34,182 bases of DNA from Treponema sp. (GCA_017551705.1 JAFZLA010000097.1:1-34182), one strand, 5' to 3'; numbered from the stretch's first letter, positions 1 to 9,162 are shown. Notes: generated from the letters alone by a model not told the origin. A program made the numbers and translations.

Positions 1-248
1 ACAAAGAAAATCACAAAGCCAGTGACAAAGCAAAGGGCGCCGCACACAAGCCTAAAAGTCGGATTTGAAAAAAGCGACTCTCCCGCGATTCCTTCTTGAA
101 TTTTTTCAAGACCGGGAATGGATTTTTTTTCCGTTCCCTCCGCTCCTTCACCAAAGGAAGCGTCGTCAAAATTTTCGTCTTGATTGTAAATCAAAATCAA
201 GCCGCACAAAATGCTCAACAAAACCGACAAGCAATAAAACTGGGCCAT
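1..248 (-). CDS. Small membrane protein, 3' end beyond window (partial)
   Basis: An open frame runs from an ATG at 248 leftwards to the window edge without a stop, giving 82 residues. The N-terminus (about residues 3-21) is a hydrophobic segment, followed by an acidic, glycine-containing loop (about 22-62), and a second hydrophobic stretch starts near residue 66 and continues to the edge. It lies 17 bases after the stop of the preceding minus-strand gene and has an AGG a few bases before the ATG, so it should belong to the lepB-secA operon. I do not recognise the family. The reading is supported by the absence of stops, the two membrane segments and operon spacing. The C-terminus cannot be seen. 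Confidence 0.6.
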   Translation of the reverse strand, partial: MAQFYCLSVLLSILCGLILIYNQDENFDDASFGEGAEGTEKKSIPGLEKIQEGIAGESLFSNPTFRLVCGALCFVTGFVIFF

Positions 249-265
249 AAGAACCTGCCTTTTTT

Positions 266-871
266 TTATTCGCGCCGCGCGACGTTTGAAGTCAAATCAA
301 CTTTTTGCCCCAAAATATCCACGCTGGCCTCTACTTTAATTATATCATAATCCGGACTGTTTGTCCTTAAAAAAAACGCGTTTTTTTCAATTTCGGCGGA
401 CTTTTGAATTTTATCCAAAGATTGGCCGTCAACGTCAACAAAATTAAAAACCGCCGTCGCTTTTTCTTGGTCTTTTATGTATTGGTCAATCGGAAAGTTT
501 TTGTCCTTAAGGCTTTTCTTTAGCGGATGAATTTTTATTTGAGCGTAAACGCTCTCGTCATAGCAAAAGGCGCTAAGCTCAAGCTCAAAGCCGGCGGCGG
601 CGGCCAAATTGGGCCTGGCGCTAAAAGTGTTGACGATTAAAACCACAGCAAAGCAAAGGGCCACGGTAAAAAGCATAAAGCGGTTGAATTTAGTGGCAAC
701 CAAAACCTTAAAAAGCCCTTTTGTTGGATTCATCTTTCCGGCATAAAAGTCTTGGACAATTTTTGGAGCGCGCTTTATCCGTTCCTCGCGGCTGTAGCGA
801 AAAACCATGTCGTCGGAACCGTTTTCTCCGTCGGCGGACTTGGTTTCAGGAATGTTGTCGTAAAATGCCAT
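266..871 (-). CDS. Single-pass membrane protein of unknown function
   Basis: This 201-residue protein has a charged cytoplasmic-looking N-terminus (1-60, with a basic stretch RIKRAPK), one clear membrane segment at about 64-82, and a C-terminal region of about 115 residues that would face the periplasm. No catalytic motif or signal-peptidase site is visible. The ATG at 871 has a strong GGAGGGG Shine-Dalgarno sequence four bases upstream and starts 18 bases after the preceding lipoprotein gene. It sits in the operon with signal peptidase I and SecA and is followed by another small membrane protein, so a role at the cell envelope is a reasonable inference but is not shown. I do not recognise it. 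Confidence 0.75.
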   Translation of the reverse strand: MAFYDNIPETKSADGENGSDDMVFRYSREERIKRAPKIVQDFYAGKMNPTKGLFKVLVATKFNRFMLFTVALCFAVVLIVNTFSARPNLAAAAGFELELSAFCYDESVYAQIKIHPLKKSLKDKNFPIDQYIKDQEKATAVFNFVDVDGQSLDKIQKSAEIEKNAFFLRTNSPDYDIIKVEASVDILGQKVDLTSNVARRE

Positions 872-889
872 TTCCCCTCCTCCCCAAGA

Positions 890-2101
890 TTACTGGTCCA
901 CAAGGGTGTCTGTCCGCCACCAAACAACTTTGGCCTTGTCGCGTTCGGCCAAGAGAGCGCTGACGATTCCTGTGTCGCTCAAAGAGTAAGAGCTGTAAAC
1001 GACGCTGGCGGCGTCAAAGTTCAGCTGCCTTCTTATCACGCGCCCCGACTCCAAGTTGAGCATTTGAACCATGCAGCCAGAATCAAGCGCGATTGTAAAA
1101 AAGAGCCAGCCGTTCTTTGTGGCGCCAATCATGTCGTAAGGCAACTTGTAAATTTGCTTTGAAAAGCCGTCCGATATTGTCTCTTCGTACGGAGGAATCT
1201 CGATTCCCGTTCCAAACGTTCCTTTCTTCAAGTCATAAGGAAAGACAACGCTGACCGGATCGGAAATTCCGTTCTGCACTTTGCTTGAAACGTCGATAGA
1301 AGTTTCGTAGTAATCCGCCTTTACGAACAAGCGGTCGGACGAAGGATCGGGAATTACGTTCTCAATCTCGGCGTATTTTGTGACACCCATCTTTGACTCG
1401 CCATACTCGGGAGCGTCGGAATACTTTATCAAAGTGTCCGACAGAGGAAAGCCTTGCGGATTGTATCTAAAGACTTCAAAGCCCTCGTTGACGACGCAAA
1501 CCACAACAAGGCAATCGTCCTGGGTCACATAAATGTTTCGTATATAGGGGAACGGAGTTCCGCCAACTCCCTGCTGGCCGATGTAGTCGACAAACGAAGA
1601 AGAGTTGAAGCGCAAGACTACCTGCAAAAGAATCTTGTTGTCGCCTGTCTCCTGTCTTTCTTTGGGAAGGGTTTCGGCGACGTAAATGTACTTGCTTGAG
1701 TCCAAGGCCAACAAGGACGGCGCGTTGAAGGGATACTCGACAGTTTTTCTTGTGCTGACATTTTTAGAAGAAGACTGGCGCGAATCCGAATCGTCAAAAA
1801 GCGGCGTTGGATTTGTCTCGGGATTGTGGTAAAGGGTCAACAAGTCGCCGTAAGAGTTGAGCTCCAAAATCTTTTTTGACTCGCCGTTTGAAACGTAGAA
1901 AAAACCGTCCCGCATTGCGATGGCCGTGTTTACCGCGCCCGTGGCGTTCAAGCCGCCGGCCATGTTCAATTGGTCTTCAAACGAGCCGTACTTGAGCGAA
2001 AACAGTTCCTGTCTTTTTACGCTGGCCACGCTCGCGTTTTTTTTGCAAGAAAAAATTAAAAGAGAAGAAAAAATTGCGAGCGCGCAGAAAATTCTATTCA
2101 T
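890..2101 (-). CDS. Lipoprotein with propeller-like repeats
   Basis: The start is placed at the ATG at 2101, giving 403 residues. The frame stays open further upstream only because it runs antiparallel-free inside secA, and those residues are an arginine/proline-rich shadow. The N-terminus is a lipoprotein signal: basic start, hydrophobic core, then IFSC with the lipidated Cys at residue 19. The mature part has recurring segments of the type found in NHL or six-bladed propellers (for example [16 protein letters not shown] and YIYVAETLP). It may belong to the spirochaetal family annotated from Leptospira as LIC_12708, but this is from memory and unverified. The ATG overlaps the last codons of secA by 8 bases, which suggests translational coupling. 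An alternative ATG lies at 2110. No clear Shine-Dalgarno sequence is seen for either. Confidence 0.75.
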   Translation of the reverse strand: MNRIFCALAIFSSLLIFSCKKNASVASVKRQELFSLKYGSFEDQLNMAGGLNATGAVNTAIAMRDGFFYVSNGESKKILELNSYGDLLTLYHNPETNPTPLFDDSDSRQSSSKNVSTRKTVEYPFNAPSLLALDSSKYIYVAETLPKERQETGDNKILLQVVLRFNSSSFVDYIGQQGVGGTPFPYIRNIYVTQDDCLVVVCVVNEGFEVFRYNPQGFPLSDTLIKYSDAPEYGESKMGVTKYAEIENVIPDPSSDRLFVKADYYETSIDVSSKVQNGISDPVSVVFPYDLKKGTFGTGIEIPPYEETISDGFSKQIYKLPYDMIGATKNGWLFFTIALDSGCMVQMLNLESGRVIRRQLNFDAASVVYSSYSLSDTGIVSALLAERDKAKVVWWRTDTLVDQ

Positions 2102-4892
2102 TACGGCCATGGCACTGCTTGTATTTTTTTCCGCTTCCGCAAGGACAGGGGTCGTTTCTTCCAACTTTGGGAATCGTTCTCCTGACCGTGACCGAAGCGC
2201 TCTGCCTGCTCTTTTGCATGGCTCCGCCCGCCGCCTGCCTGCGGGCCGCGTCTCCGTCAAAGGCGCTGGCGCGGGCCTCCGGAGCGGCGCCAAAGTTCTG
2301 GCCTGTTTCGTCGTGGCGCGCGTTGAGGGCGCTCATGCGGGCCGCCTCTTGCTGCCTCTGGCGCTCGGCCAAGGCTTCGGGGCTAAGCTGGATTCGGACT
2401 TTGAACAAGCGGGAGATTATTGTCTGCCTAATCGAGTCAAGCGCGTCGTAGAAAATGTTGAAGCCGTCAATCTTGTATTCGGTCAAAGGATTCTTTCCGC
2501 TGTAGTTGCGCAGGCTCACCGCCTCGCGCAAGGCTTCCAAAGACTCCAATTGGTCAAGCCACTTTTTGTCGATGACCTGAATGTATTGGTAGCGGATGAA
2601 CATGTTGAGGTTTTCTTTTCCGACAAGCGCCTCTTTTTGCGTGATGTCGTTCTGAAGCTCGGCCTCAATCGCGTCGATGTTAAGGCGCTCGGGCGGAAGC
2701 TGCAAGCCAAAGACGTTCTTGACTTCCTCGCCGATTTCCTTTTCGTTGCCCTTCTTTCCGTATTGGGCGAACAAGTCGGTCAAGAAATCCTTGGCGTTGT
2801 TGAACACGCGGCCGCTCAAATCGTTGTCGGCCAAAATCGCGTCGCGCTGTTCGTAAATGACGGAGCGCTGCTCGTTGAGAACGTCGTCGTAGTCAAGAAG
2901 ATGCTTACGGATTTCAAAGTTGCGCTCCTCAACCTTGTGCTGGGCGCGCTCGATTCCCCTGTTGAGCATCGGATGGTCGATGGGCTCGCCTGGCTGCATT
3001 CCGATGCGGGTCATAATGTTCTTCATGCGCTCTCCGCCAAAGAGTCGCATAAGGTCGTCGTCCATTGATATGTAGAACTTTGAGCGGCCGGGGTCGCCTT
3101 GGCGGCCTGAGCGTCCGCGCAACTGGTTGTCGATGCGGCGGCTTTCGTGGCGCTCGCTGCCGATTACGTAAAGGCCTCCAAGATTGCGGACTTCTTCGTA
3201 GTCTTTTTTCCACTGCTCTTTTTCTATAGCGAGCGCGGCCTCGTACTGTTCCTTTGTGGCTTCGGTTCCGGCGCGCTTGCGGGCGCGCATCTCGGGGTTG
3301 CCGCCAAGCTTGATGTCGGTTCCGCGGCCGGCCATGTTGGTTGCGATTGTCACCGCGCCCTTGGCACCCGCTTCGGCGATGATGGCCGCTTCGCGAGCGT
3401 GGTTCTTGGCGTTGAGGACTTCGTGGCGAATTCCTTTTTTGGTCAACAAGGCGCTAAGGCGCTCGGACTTTTCTACCGAAATCGTTCCGACCAAAACCGG
3501 CTGGCCTTTTTCGCGGGCCGCCTGTATTTCTTTGCAAATCGCTTCCCACTTGTCGCTTTCGTTGAGGTAAACCTCGTCGTTTTCGTCTTTGCGCGCAACG
3601 GGGCGGTTTGTGGGAATGGCCACAACGTCAAGCTTGTAGATTTTGTTGAACTCTATCGCTTCGGTGGCCGCGGTTCCGGTCATGCCCGAAAGCTTTGTGT
3701 ACATTCTAAAGAAATTCTGGAACGTGATTGTCGCCATCGTGCGGTTGCGCTGGGCGATTCTAAGATGCTCCTTGGCCTCAATCGCCTGGTGCAAGCCGTC
3801 TCCGTAACGGCGGCCTTCCAAAACGCGGCCGGTGAACTCGTCGACGATTAAAACTTGTCCGTCTTTTACCAAATAGTCGACTTCGATATGGTAAAGCGTG
3901 TGGGCGCGCAAGGCTTGGGTAAAGTAATGGACAAACTCAAAATTTTCTGAATCGAAAACTGTCGTTCCCGCGGGAATCAAGTTGTGCTGGTGCAAAATCG
4001 CGTCGATGTGGTTCATTCCCTTGTCGGTGAACGAAACGCGCTTTGACTTTTCGTCAAGCGTGTAGTCGCCCGGCAAGGCGGCGCGCTCTTCGGGAGTCAT
4101 CTGAACTTCGTCGGGATAGTCGCCGGTCTTGGGATCCTTGGGCACTTCGGTAAGTTCCTTGATGTACTTGTCGACTTCGTGGTACTTGTATGTGTCGTCC
4201 TCGCCCGCTCCGCTTATGATAAGGGGAGTTCGCGCCTCGTCAATCAAAATTGAGTCTATTTCGTCGACAACGCAAAAGTTGAAACCGCGCTGAACCTTGT
4301 TTGAAAGGTCAACGACCATGTTGTCGCGCAAATAGTCAAAGCCGAATTCGTTGTTGGTTCCGTAAGTGATGTCACAGGCGTAAGCGGCGCGGCGGGCGTC
4401 GTTGTCCATGTTTGAAAGAATGGTTCCGACAGTCTGGCCAAGCAAGCCGTAAACAGGGCGCATCCAAGCGGCGTCGCGCTCGGCAAGGTAGTCGTTGACG
4501 GTTACGATGTGAACGCCCTTTCCGCTAAGCGAGTTGAGGTAAACGGCGGCGACGCACATCAAGGTCTTTCCTTCGCCGGTTTTCATTTCGGTGATTCTTC
4601 CTGAGTGAAGAACCAAGGCGCCCATCAGCTGAACGTCGTAAGGCCGCTCGCCCAAAACGCGCTTGGCCGCCTCGCGGGCCAAGGCAAAAGCGTCGACCAA
4701 AATGTCGTCCAAAGTTTTTCCCGAAGCGAGCGCTTCCTTGAATATTTTTGTCTGTTTTGCAAAGTCTTCGTCTTTGAGGGAGGCGGCCCATTCTTCGCGG
4801 GCGTTGATGGCCGCGACAATCGGGCGCAATTTTTTTACTTCGCGGTCGTTGGCGGAGCCAAAAATCGCGGTCAATATTTTGTCTACTATCAT
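2094..4892 (-). CDS. secA: Preprotein translocase ATPase SecA
   Basis: SecA is the cytoplasmic ATPase motor that pushes unfolded preproteins through SecYEG. The 932 residues match the usual bacterial length. Visible motifs are Walker A MKTGEGKT (about 104-111), the DEAD-type segment [21 protein letters not shown] near residue 210, the [10 protein letters not shown] helicase motif, [29 protein letters not shown] in the second helicase domain, and the C-terminal SecB/lipid-binding zinc site [13 protein letters not shown] with ligands C916, C918, C927 and H928. It lies 29 bases after the signal peptidase gene and overlaps the next lipoprotein gene by 8 bases. There is no Shine-Dalgarno sequence before the ATG; instead a promoter-like -10 box ends 9 bases upstream. 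Identification is very secure. Confidence 0.98.
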   Translation of the reverse strand: MIVDKILTAIFGSANDREVKKLRPIVAAINAREEWAASLKDEDFAKQTKIFKEALASGKTLDDILVDAFALAREAAKRVLGERPYDVQLMGALVLHSGRITEMKTGEGKTLMCVAAVYLNSLSGKGVHIVTVNDYLAERDAAWMRPVYGLLGQTVGTILSNMDNDARRAAYACDITYGTNNEFGFDYLRDNMVVDLSNKVQRGFNFCVVDEIDSILIDEARTPLIISGAGEDDTYKYHEVDKYIKELTEVPKDPKTGDYPDEVQMTPEERAALPGDYTLDEKSKRVSFTDKGMNHIDAILHQHNLIPAGTTVFDSENFEFVHYFTQALRAHTLYHIEVDYLVKDGQVLIVDEFTGRVLEGRRYGDGLHQAIEAKEHLRIAQRNRTMATITFQNFFRMYTKLSGMTGTAATEAIEFNKIYKLDVVAIPTNRPVARKDENDEVYLNESDKWEAICKEIQAAREKGQPVLVGTISVEKSERLSALLTKKGIRHEVLNAKNHAREAAIIAEAGAKGAVTIATNMAGRGTDIKLGGNPEMRARKRAGTEATKEQYEAALAIEKEQWKKDYEEVRNLGGLYVIGSERHESRRIDNQLRGRSGRQGDPGRSKFYISMDDDLMRLFGGERMKNIMTRIGMQPGEPIDHPMLNRGIERAQHKVEERNFEIRKHLLDYDDVLNEQRSVIYEQRDAILADNDLSGRVFNNAKDFLTDLFAQYGKKGNEKEIGEEVKNVFGLQLPPERLNIDAIEAELQNDITQKEALVGKENLNMFIRYQYIQVIDKKWLDQLESLEALREAVSLRNYSGKNPLTEYKIDGFNIFYDALDSIRQTIISRLFKVRIQLSPEALAERQRQQEAARMSALNARHDETGQNFGAAPEARASAFDGDAARRQAAGGAMQKSRQSASVTVRRTIPKVGRNDPCPCGSGKKYKQCHGRNE

Positions 4893-4901
4893 AATATTAC
4901 G

Positions 4902-4930
4902 ATAATATCACAAAGAACGATTTACTTCAA
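4902..4930 (-). promoter_or_regulatory. Possible internal sigma-70 promoter for secA
   Basis: On the minus strand TTGAAG (4925-4930) and TATTAT (4902-4907) are separated by 17 bases, with the -35 in the last codons of lepB. The predicted start of transcription is about 4895, only 3 bases before the secA ATG, so the transcript would be nearly leaderless. A short inverted repeat, ATATTA-CGA-TAATAT (4894-4908), overlaps the -10 and could be an operator or chance in AT-rich DNA. Confidence 0.4.
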
Positions 4931-6664
4931 TAGTCCTATGCGGCCTTTGGGCCAAAAGCGGAATTCGGTTGTGCCCAAAATTTTGCCCTGGCCGACGCAC
5001 TGCGGCTCCATATTCGTATAGTAATAGACTGAATAATTGTCAAAAGCAGTAAGCGGAACAAGCCGTTCATCGTAGCTGTGCCTCATATCCAAAGAATTGA
5101 AGCGGTTGTCGCCCATCATAAAGTAGCAGTCGTCAGGAATGTAACTGGGAGTGCCGTCGGCTTGGTTGGCGGGAAAGACCGGCATGTTGCGGCGGTCAAG
5201 ATAGTTTATGTAGCTTTGCAAAAGCTGGGCGCGGTCCCACAGTTCCCTGATTTGGGGATCGTCCACCATGTTCGAATAAGGAAGCTCCTTTGCGATCAAC
5301 TGCAAATTTCTCAAGACAAATTTTCCCACGCAAAGCTTGATCATCAAGTTGAGCCTAAAGTTTGAGTCCGAATACAAGTCTCCGCCGTAAAGGCCGTCCT
5401 TGATTTTTGGCTCGGATTCCTTGATCCAATCGGTCATAAAGGCGTTGAACCAAGCGGCGCCCTCCCGCCCTGCCGCCATGAGCTTTGTGGTCAGCGAATA
5501 GTTGTCGCGCATCATGTTGTATTCAAAAAGGTCGTTAGCCGAGAGCAAGTCTTTTTTTGCGGGAACTTGCGCAAGGCCTCCGGACATTTTGGCAAAGGCG
5601 CCGGCTATTTGGGCGCATTCTTTTTTGGCGGCGCTTATGTCCATCGAGTCGCGCTCTTTTTCAAAGGCCAGCATTTCCTCATAGCCCTCTTGGTTTATGG
5701 GGAACTCTTGTATCATCTTTTTTAGCTCGGGGCTTTTTTCGTTGAGGTTGTAGTTGGCCCACTTGGCGTCTTCGGCGACGGGAGCGAAGTTCGGAGAATC
5801 CTTTGTCCGCGAATAGAGAACGCCATTGACCATCATAAGCTGCTCTCCGGGAACGCCTACCAAGCGCTTTACGAGGGGGTCAGCCTTGACTTGTCCGTTT
5901 GCGTCGACGTTCAAGTTGACCGTGGTGAACGTAAGCATGTAAACCAATTCAGAGACGACCGACTTGACCTCGTCCTTTCTTCCGCTGGAATAGTGAGGGT
6001 TCCTGAAAACTACGATGTCGCCCCTCTTGTATTTTTTGAGCGTCGGGAGCCCCACCCTTGTAAGCGGGAACTTTGGTCCGCTAGTGATTTTGGAAACCAT
6101 CAAGCGGTCCTTTATCAAAAGCTCGGAGACCATAGATTCGGACGGAATCTTGTAAAACTGAAAAAAGAAAATTTGGAAAAGCAAGACCATAAAGACGGCC
6201 TGAACAAGCGCGTCCGCCCAATCCAAAAGTTCAAAGCAAAGCCACGCGCCGCCCTTGCGCTTTTTGGGCTTGGAAAATTCAAGCCAGTCCGGAGCTATTT
6301 TTTTTAGGCTTTTGTCAGAAATCAAGCGCAAGGCCGCCAAAGAAAAAACAAAGGAAAAGAGCCAAAAGCAAACGGAAAAAACGTCATAAACAAAAGACGT
6401 TCCCGTTTGGCCGGCGCGGCGCAAAATAAAGGCGACCAAGTGCGCGAAGGGCTGGTATTGAAAAAGCTTTTTTACCAAACCAAAATTCGTTCGCGAAGGA
6501 TTTTTTAAAAGACCTGCATAAACATGGTGAAAAAGAGCCCCGTTAAAAAGAATTGCCAGCGGAAAGGCAAAGGCCGCGACGTCAAGGCCAAAATAAAAGT
6601 TGGCCAACGAAAAAAGGGCCGCAAAAACCGCGTCAAGCAAAAAAATTATTTTTAAAACTTTCAT
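4922..6664 (-). CDS. lepB: Signal peptidase I, long form with a large insertion
   Basis: This is a type I signal peptidase (family S26), which cuts signal peptides from exported proteins at the outer face of the inner membrane. Hydrophobic segments lie near 5-22, 30-50, 92-114 and 150-172. Right after the last one comes the catalytic serine in PSESM (S177), then box C RGDIVVF (about 214-220), the catalytic lysine in VKRLVGVPGEQL (K266), and box E GDNRFNSLDMR (518-528). At 580 residues it is about twice the usual size. The extra length is a four-segment N-terminal membrane region and about 210 residues inserted between the lysine box and box E. It heads an operon with secA, which suits a joint export role. 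The ATG at 6664 follows GGAAG. Confidence 0.95.
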   Translation of the reverse strand: MKVLKIIFLLDAVFAALFSLANFYFGLDVAAFAFPLAILFNGALFHHVYAGLLKNPSRTNFGLVKKLFQYQPFAHLVAFILRRAGQTGTSFVYDVFSVCFWLFSFVFSLAALRLISDKSLKKIAPDWLEFSKPKKRKGGAWLCFELLDWADALVQAVFMVLLFQIFFFQFYKIPSESMVSELLIKDRLMVSKITSGPKFPLTRVGLPTLKKYKRGDIVVFRNPHYSSGRKDEVKSVVSELVYMLTFTTVNLNVDANGQVKADPLVKRLVGVPGEQLMMVNGVLYSRTKDSPNFAPVAEDAKWANYNLNEKSPELKKMIQEFPINQEGYEEMLAFEKERDSMDISAAKKECAQIAGAFAKMSGGLAQVPAKKDLLSANDLFEYNMMRDNYSLTTKLMAAGREGAAWFNAFMTDWIKESEPKIKDGLYGGDLYSDSNFRLNLMIKLCVGKFVLRNLQLIAKELPYSNMVDDPQIRELWDRAQLLQSYINYLDRRNMPVFPANQADGTPSYIPDDCYFMMGDNRFNSLDMRHSYDERLVPLTAFDNYSVYYYTNMEPQCVGQGKILGTTEFRFWPKGRIGLLK

Positions 6665-6673
6665 ATCGCTTCC

Positions 6674-6702
6674 ATTCTAGCGCAAAAATGATTTTAGGTC
6701 TA
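6674..6702 (-). promoter_or_regulatory. Predicted promoter of lepB-secA operon
   Basis: On the minus strand TAGACC (6697-6702) and TAGAAT (6674-6679) are 17 bases apart (4/6 and 5/6 matches to consensus). The predicted transcription start near 6667 is only 3 bases before the lepB ATG. The -35 overlaps the -10-like TATAAT in front of the divergent Hpt gene, so the two promoters may exclude each other. Confidence 0.45.
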
Positions 6703-6706
6703 TAAT
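6701..6706 (+). promoter_or_regulatory. TATAAT -10 element before the Hpt gene
   Basis: A perfect TATAAT lies 7 bases before the ATG at 6714 and overlaps the ATG at 6705. No good -35 is visible at 16-18 bases spacing. If it is the -10, transcription starts near 6713 and only the 6714 ATG can be used, as a leaderless start. Confidence 0.35.
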
Positions 6707-7082
6707 GCATATTATGGCGGAATACTTAGACCAAAACGAAGGACTCTCATTTTTGGACGGCGACAAGGACTTATACAAAATGCTGCTTGACGCTTACGTG
6801 GACGAAAACAAATTCGACCCGACGGAGCTCAAAGCGCTGTTTCAAAAAAAATCTTTTGAGGCCGCGGCAAAAATCGTGCATAGAACAAAGGGCGCGTCCT
6901 ACCAAATCGGCGCCAAAAAAATCGGAGACATTGCGCAAACGCTGGAAGACATTTTGCGCTCAAAAGTCCAGCCCGACGCAAGCCAAAGAAGCCCGCAAGA
7001 GATGGCCGCTCTGGCCGACGACTTTTGCGCGGCCTACCAAAAGTGCTTGCAAGAAGTCAACGAAGCCCGAAAGCGCTATTAA
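6705..7082 (+). CDS. Histidine phosphotransfer (Hpt) domain protein
   Basis: A single Hpt domain of 125 residues, which passes phosphate between response regulators in a multistep phosphorelay in the cytoplasm. The phospho-accepting histidine is H59 in HRTKGASYQIGA, matching the family pattern H-x-[LRK]-K-G-x-S-x-x-[IL]-G-A. The rest is helical, as expected for a four-helix bundle, and ends in a charged C-terminus. There is no kinase or receiver domain alongside and none elsewhere in the window, so its partners lie elsewhere. The start is uncertain: ATG 6705 has AGG six bases before it, while ATG 6714 fits a leaderless transcript from the TATAAT at 6701. The gene is divergent from lepB, and its 3' end overlaps the TatD gene by 26 bases. 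Confidence 0.85.
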   Translation: MHIMAEYLDQNEGLSFLDGDKDLYKMLLDAYVDENKFDPTELKALFQKKSFEAAAKIVHRTKGASYQIGAKKIGDIAQTLEDILRSKVQPDASQRSPQEMAALADDFCAAYQKCLQEVNEARKRY

Positions 7083-7914
7083 AATTGCTCTCAATAGCGG
7101 CGGCAAAGTCGGCGAAGGACGGGCGAGCCTCAAAGGGAACTCCCGCCGCGCGAATCTCAAATGCCGCCTGGTAAACGTCGGCGATCTCTGCCGGGCTTGT
7201 GGCAAGCTCGCCTTTTAAGGTTTGGTAAGGCGCGTCAGTTTCAAAAAGCAGGCGCTCGATTGGAAGCGAGCGGACGCAAGCGATGGCCTTTTTTGCGCCG
7301 TTCATAAGCGGCTTTCCAAAAGAAAAATACGCGTTGATTCCCTTGTCCAAAAGCGAGCGCGCGTCCGCGGGCGTTCCGGCAAACGAATGGAAAACCACGA
7401 CGGGAACTTTTTTGAGAGCGACCGCGCTTGCAAAAATTTTATCCATAGCCTTTCGCGCGTGCACAATAGCGGAAACCTTGTAGCGCGCGGCCAATTCCAC
7501 TTGCGCGGCAAAAGCCTTTTCTTGCGCGGCCGCCTTGTCAGAAAATTCTTTGGTAAAAAAATCGTAGCCGCACTCGCCCACCGCTTGGACGCGGCCCTCG
7601 CGCAAGAGGCCTTCCAAAAAGTCAAGGTTTTGCAAAAGCGGCTCCTGAGGGTGCAGTCCAAAAGATTGAAGAAGGCGCGGCGCGCAAGACTGGTCGCAAG
7701 CCAAAGAAAGCGCGGCGTTTTTGGACTTGCCATCGTTTTGGTTTGCGGCTCCGTTCAACTTATTAACAAATTCTTCCTGCCGAAAAAATTCTTCCTGCGA
7801 GTGGGCGGCGGTGACAGCCCGAAAGGCGCAAGAGGCCTGTTCCCCCAAAGCGTCAAAAGACGGAACCAAATGAAAGTGCGCGTCGCAAAAAAGCGCTAAA
7901 CTATTTTTCCCCAT
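7057..7914 (-). CDS. TatD-family metal-dependent hydrolase
   Basis: TatD-family enzymes are TIM-barrel hydrolases with two metal ions, reported as nucleases; the cellular substrate is often unclear. With the ATG at 7914 the protein has 285 residues, close to the family's usual 255-290. Ligand motifs are in order: DAHFH near the N-terminus (H13, H15), GECGYDF with the metal-bridging Glu, VHARKA, VFHSFAG and ETDAPYQT. The central histidine and terminal ETD motifs are intact, so it should be active. A TTG at 7923 in the same frame lies upstream of the predicted transcription start, so the ATG is preferred. There is no Shine-Dalgarno sequence; the strong promoter at 7923-7951 would give a leader of only about 2 bases. 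Its end overlaps the Hpt gene. Confidence 0.9.
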   Translation of the reverse strand: MGKNSLALFCDAHFHLVPSFDALGEQASCAFRAVTAAHSQEEFFRQEEFVNKLNGAANQNDGKSKNAALSLACDQSCAPRLLQSFGLHPQEPLLQNLDFLEGLLREGRVQAVGECGYDFFTKEFSDKAAAQEKAFAAQVELAARYKVSAIVHARKAMDKIFASAVALKKVPVVVFHSFAGTPADARSLLDKGINAYFSFGKPLMNGAKKAIACVRSLPIERLLFETDAPYQTLKGELATSPAEIADVYQAAFEIRAAGVPFEARPSFADFAAAIESNFNSAFGLR

Positions 7915-7922
7915 ATCCGACA

Positions 7923-7951
7923 ATTATAGTGTTAGGCCTTGTAATTGGCAA
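7923..7951 (-). promoter_or_regulatory. Strong sigma-70 promoter of the tatD-family gene
   Basis: On the minus strand TTGCCA (7946-7951), a 17-base spacer and TATAAT (7923-7928) form a near-consensus promoter. The predicted transcription start is about 7916 and the first ATG is at 7914, so the mRNA would be leaderless. A 6-bp inverted repeat, CAATTA (7921-7926) with TAATTG (7942-7947), overlaps both elements. Confidence 0.65.
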
Positions 7952-7993
7952 GACTTATTTATGCTTTGATTTAAGATTGAATAGGAGGAAAAA

Positions 7994-8212
7994 ATGGGAA
8001 CCTATACATTGAAAAGCATTGGAAAAGCAAACGACTACATGACTATAGTTCGCGAGGTTGAAGACGGCTATGTGGTCCGCATCGTTCGCGACCAAGACGG
8101 CTACAACGAAATCAAGACCGACTACATCTCAAAGTCGCTCTTTGAAAGCTGCGTCCGCACCGGCTATCTTACAAAAGTCAAAGACATGGCCGTCGAAGCG
8201 ATCAGCGCTTAA
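7994..8212 (+). CDS. Small conserved-looking protein of unknown function (72 aa)
   Basis: A 72-residue soluble protein with no signal peptide or membrane segment. The sequence alternates hydrophobic and charged residues (MTIVREVEDGYVVRIVRDQDGY) as in a small beta-rich fold, then a short helix and an aromatic/Cys-containing ESCVRTGYL. It has one of the best ribosome binding sites in the window, AGGAGG seven bases before the ATG, so it is clearly meant to be well translated. It stands alone on the plus strand between two minus-strand genes and its TAA overlaps the stop of miaA within TTAA. I do not recognise a family. It could be a small regulator or nucleic-acid-binding protein, but nothing in the sequence proves this. 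Confidence 0.8.
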   Translation: MGTYTLKSIGKANDYMTIVREVEDGYVVRIVRDQDGYNEIKTDYISKSLFESCVRTGYLTKVKDMAVEAISA

Positions 8213-9162
8213 TCTCCAACACCACAGGCCGCGATAATCTCCATCGCGGCCTTAACTTTTTCTTCCACGCTTCCCTCCAGCGGAAGCCAATTAATCTTTA
8301 CGCCCTTCTTTTCCATTCCCCTAAACCAAGTTTCCTGGCGCTTCGCAAACTGGCAGATGGCCGTGCATAAGAGGTCGCGCATTTCTTTTTGGCTGGAATA
8401 CTTTCCTTGCAAGAATTCTGAAACAAAGCGGTACTCAAGGCCAAGCTTTTCCAAGCGCTCCCAAGAGGCGCCTTCTTCATGTAAGCCTTGCACTTCTTCA
8501 ACCATTCCTTCTTCGAGGCGCTGGTCAAGGCGGCGGGCGATGTTTGCGCGCAAGAGTTCGCGCGGCAGGGTTGTTCCCAAAATGAGCGGGCGGATGTCGG
8601 GCCGCGGCGGCAAGGATTTTTTAAAGGCCTCGCATTGGGGGCTTTGAACAAAAGTTTCTATCTCAATCGCCTTGACGACGCGCTCGCGCTCAAGCAAGTC
8701 GCGGGGAACGTGGAGCGAGCCGCCTTTTAGGTCCAGCAATATTTTTCCCAATTCTTCCAAAGATTTTTTTGCAAGCTCGGCACGCAGCCCCTTGTTCTCA
8801 GGAACTGGAACCAAGTCGTAGCCGCGGACAACGGCGTCAACGTACATTCCGCTCCCCCCGACAACAACCGGCAAAACGCCGCGCGCCTTCAATTCCGAAA
8901 ATGTTTTGTAAAAGTCCTTTTGGTACAAAAAGACAGAGTATTCTTGGCTTAAATCGGAAACGTCAATCAAGTGGTTGGGAATTTGCTTTCCGTCAAGAAC
9001 GTAGTCGGCCAAGTCCTTTCCGCTTCCGATGTCCAAGCCCTTGTAGACTTGGCGGCTGTCGGCGGAGATTATTTCTCCGCCAAGCGCTGCGGCAAGGCGG
9101 ACGCCGATTGCGGTCTTTCCGACGGCGGTTGGGCCAAGGAGAACGACGCAGTTGTACATCAT
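8209..9162 (-). CDS. miaA: tRNA dimethylallyltransferase MiaA
   Basis: MiaA adds a dimethylallyl group to N6 of A37 in tRNAs that read codons starting with U. The 317-residue length is typical. The P-loop GPTAVGKT is near residues 10-17, followed by IISADSRQVYKGLDIGSGK, which matches the family's DSRQVYR/M-IGTAK region, and VVGGSGMYVDAVVRG, the GGTGLY motif. The C-terminal part has QFAKRQETWFR, matching the KRQxTWFR substrate-binding motif. The 5' end overlaps the rRNA methyltransferase gene at ATGATG; the second ATG (9159) has better spacing (7 bases) from AAGG than the first. Both genes act in RNA modification and are probably translationally coupled. Confidence 0.97.
   Translation of the reverse strand: MMYNCVVLLGPTAVGKTAIGVRLAAALGGEIISADSRQVYKGLDIGSGKDLADYVLDGKQIPNHLIDVSDLSQEYSVFLYQKDFYKTFSELKARGVLPVVVGGSGMYVDAVVRGYDLVPVPENKGLRAELAKKSLEELGKILLDLKGGSLHVPRDLLERERVVKAIEIETFVQSPQCEAFKKSLPPRPDIRPLILGTTLPRELLRANIARRLDQRLEEGMVEEVQGLHEEGASWERLEKLGLEYRFVSEFLQGKYSSQKEMRDLLCTAICQFAKRQETWFRGMEKKGVKINWLPLEGSVEEKVKAAMEIIAACGVGD

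Noticed and set aside
2102..2293. 64-residue N-terminal extension of the propeller-like lipoprotein
   Set aside because: It overlaps the secA C-terminus, is rich in Arg and Pro, and would bury the lipoprotein signal peptide. The ATG at 2101 is preferred.
1920..3068. 382-residue open frame on the plus strand opposite secA and the lipoprotein gene
   Set aside because: The minus strand encodes unmistakable SecA here. The plus frame has no known motif and is open because the coding strand rarely uses TTA, CTA and TCA codons.
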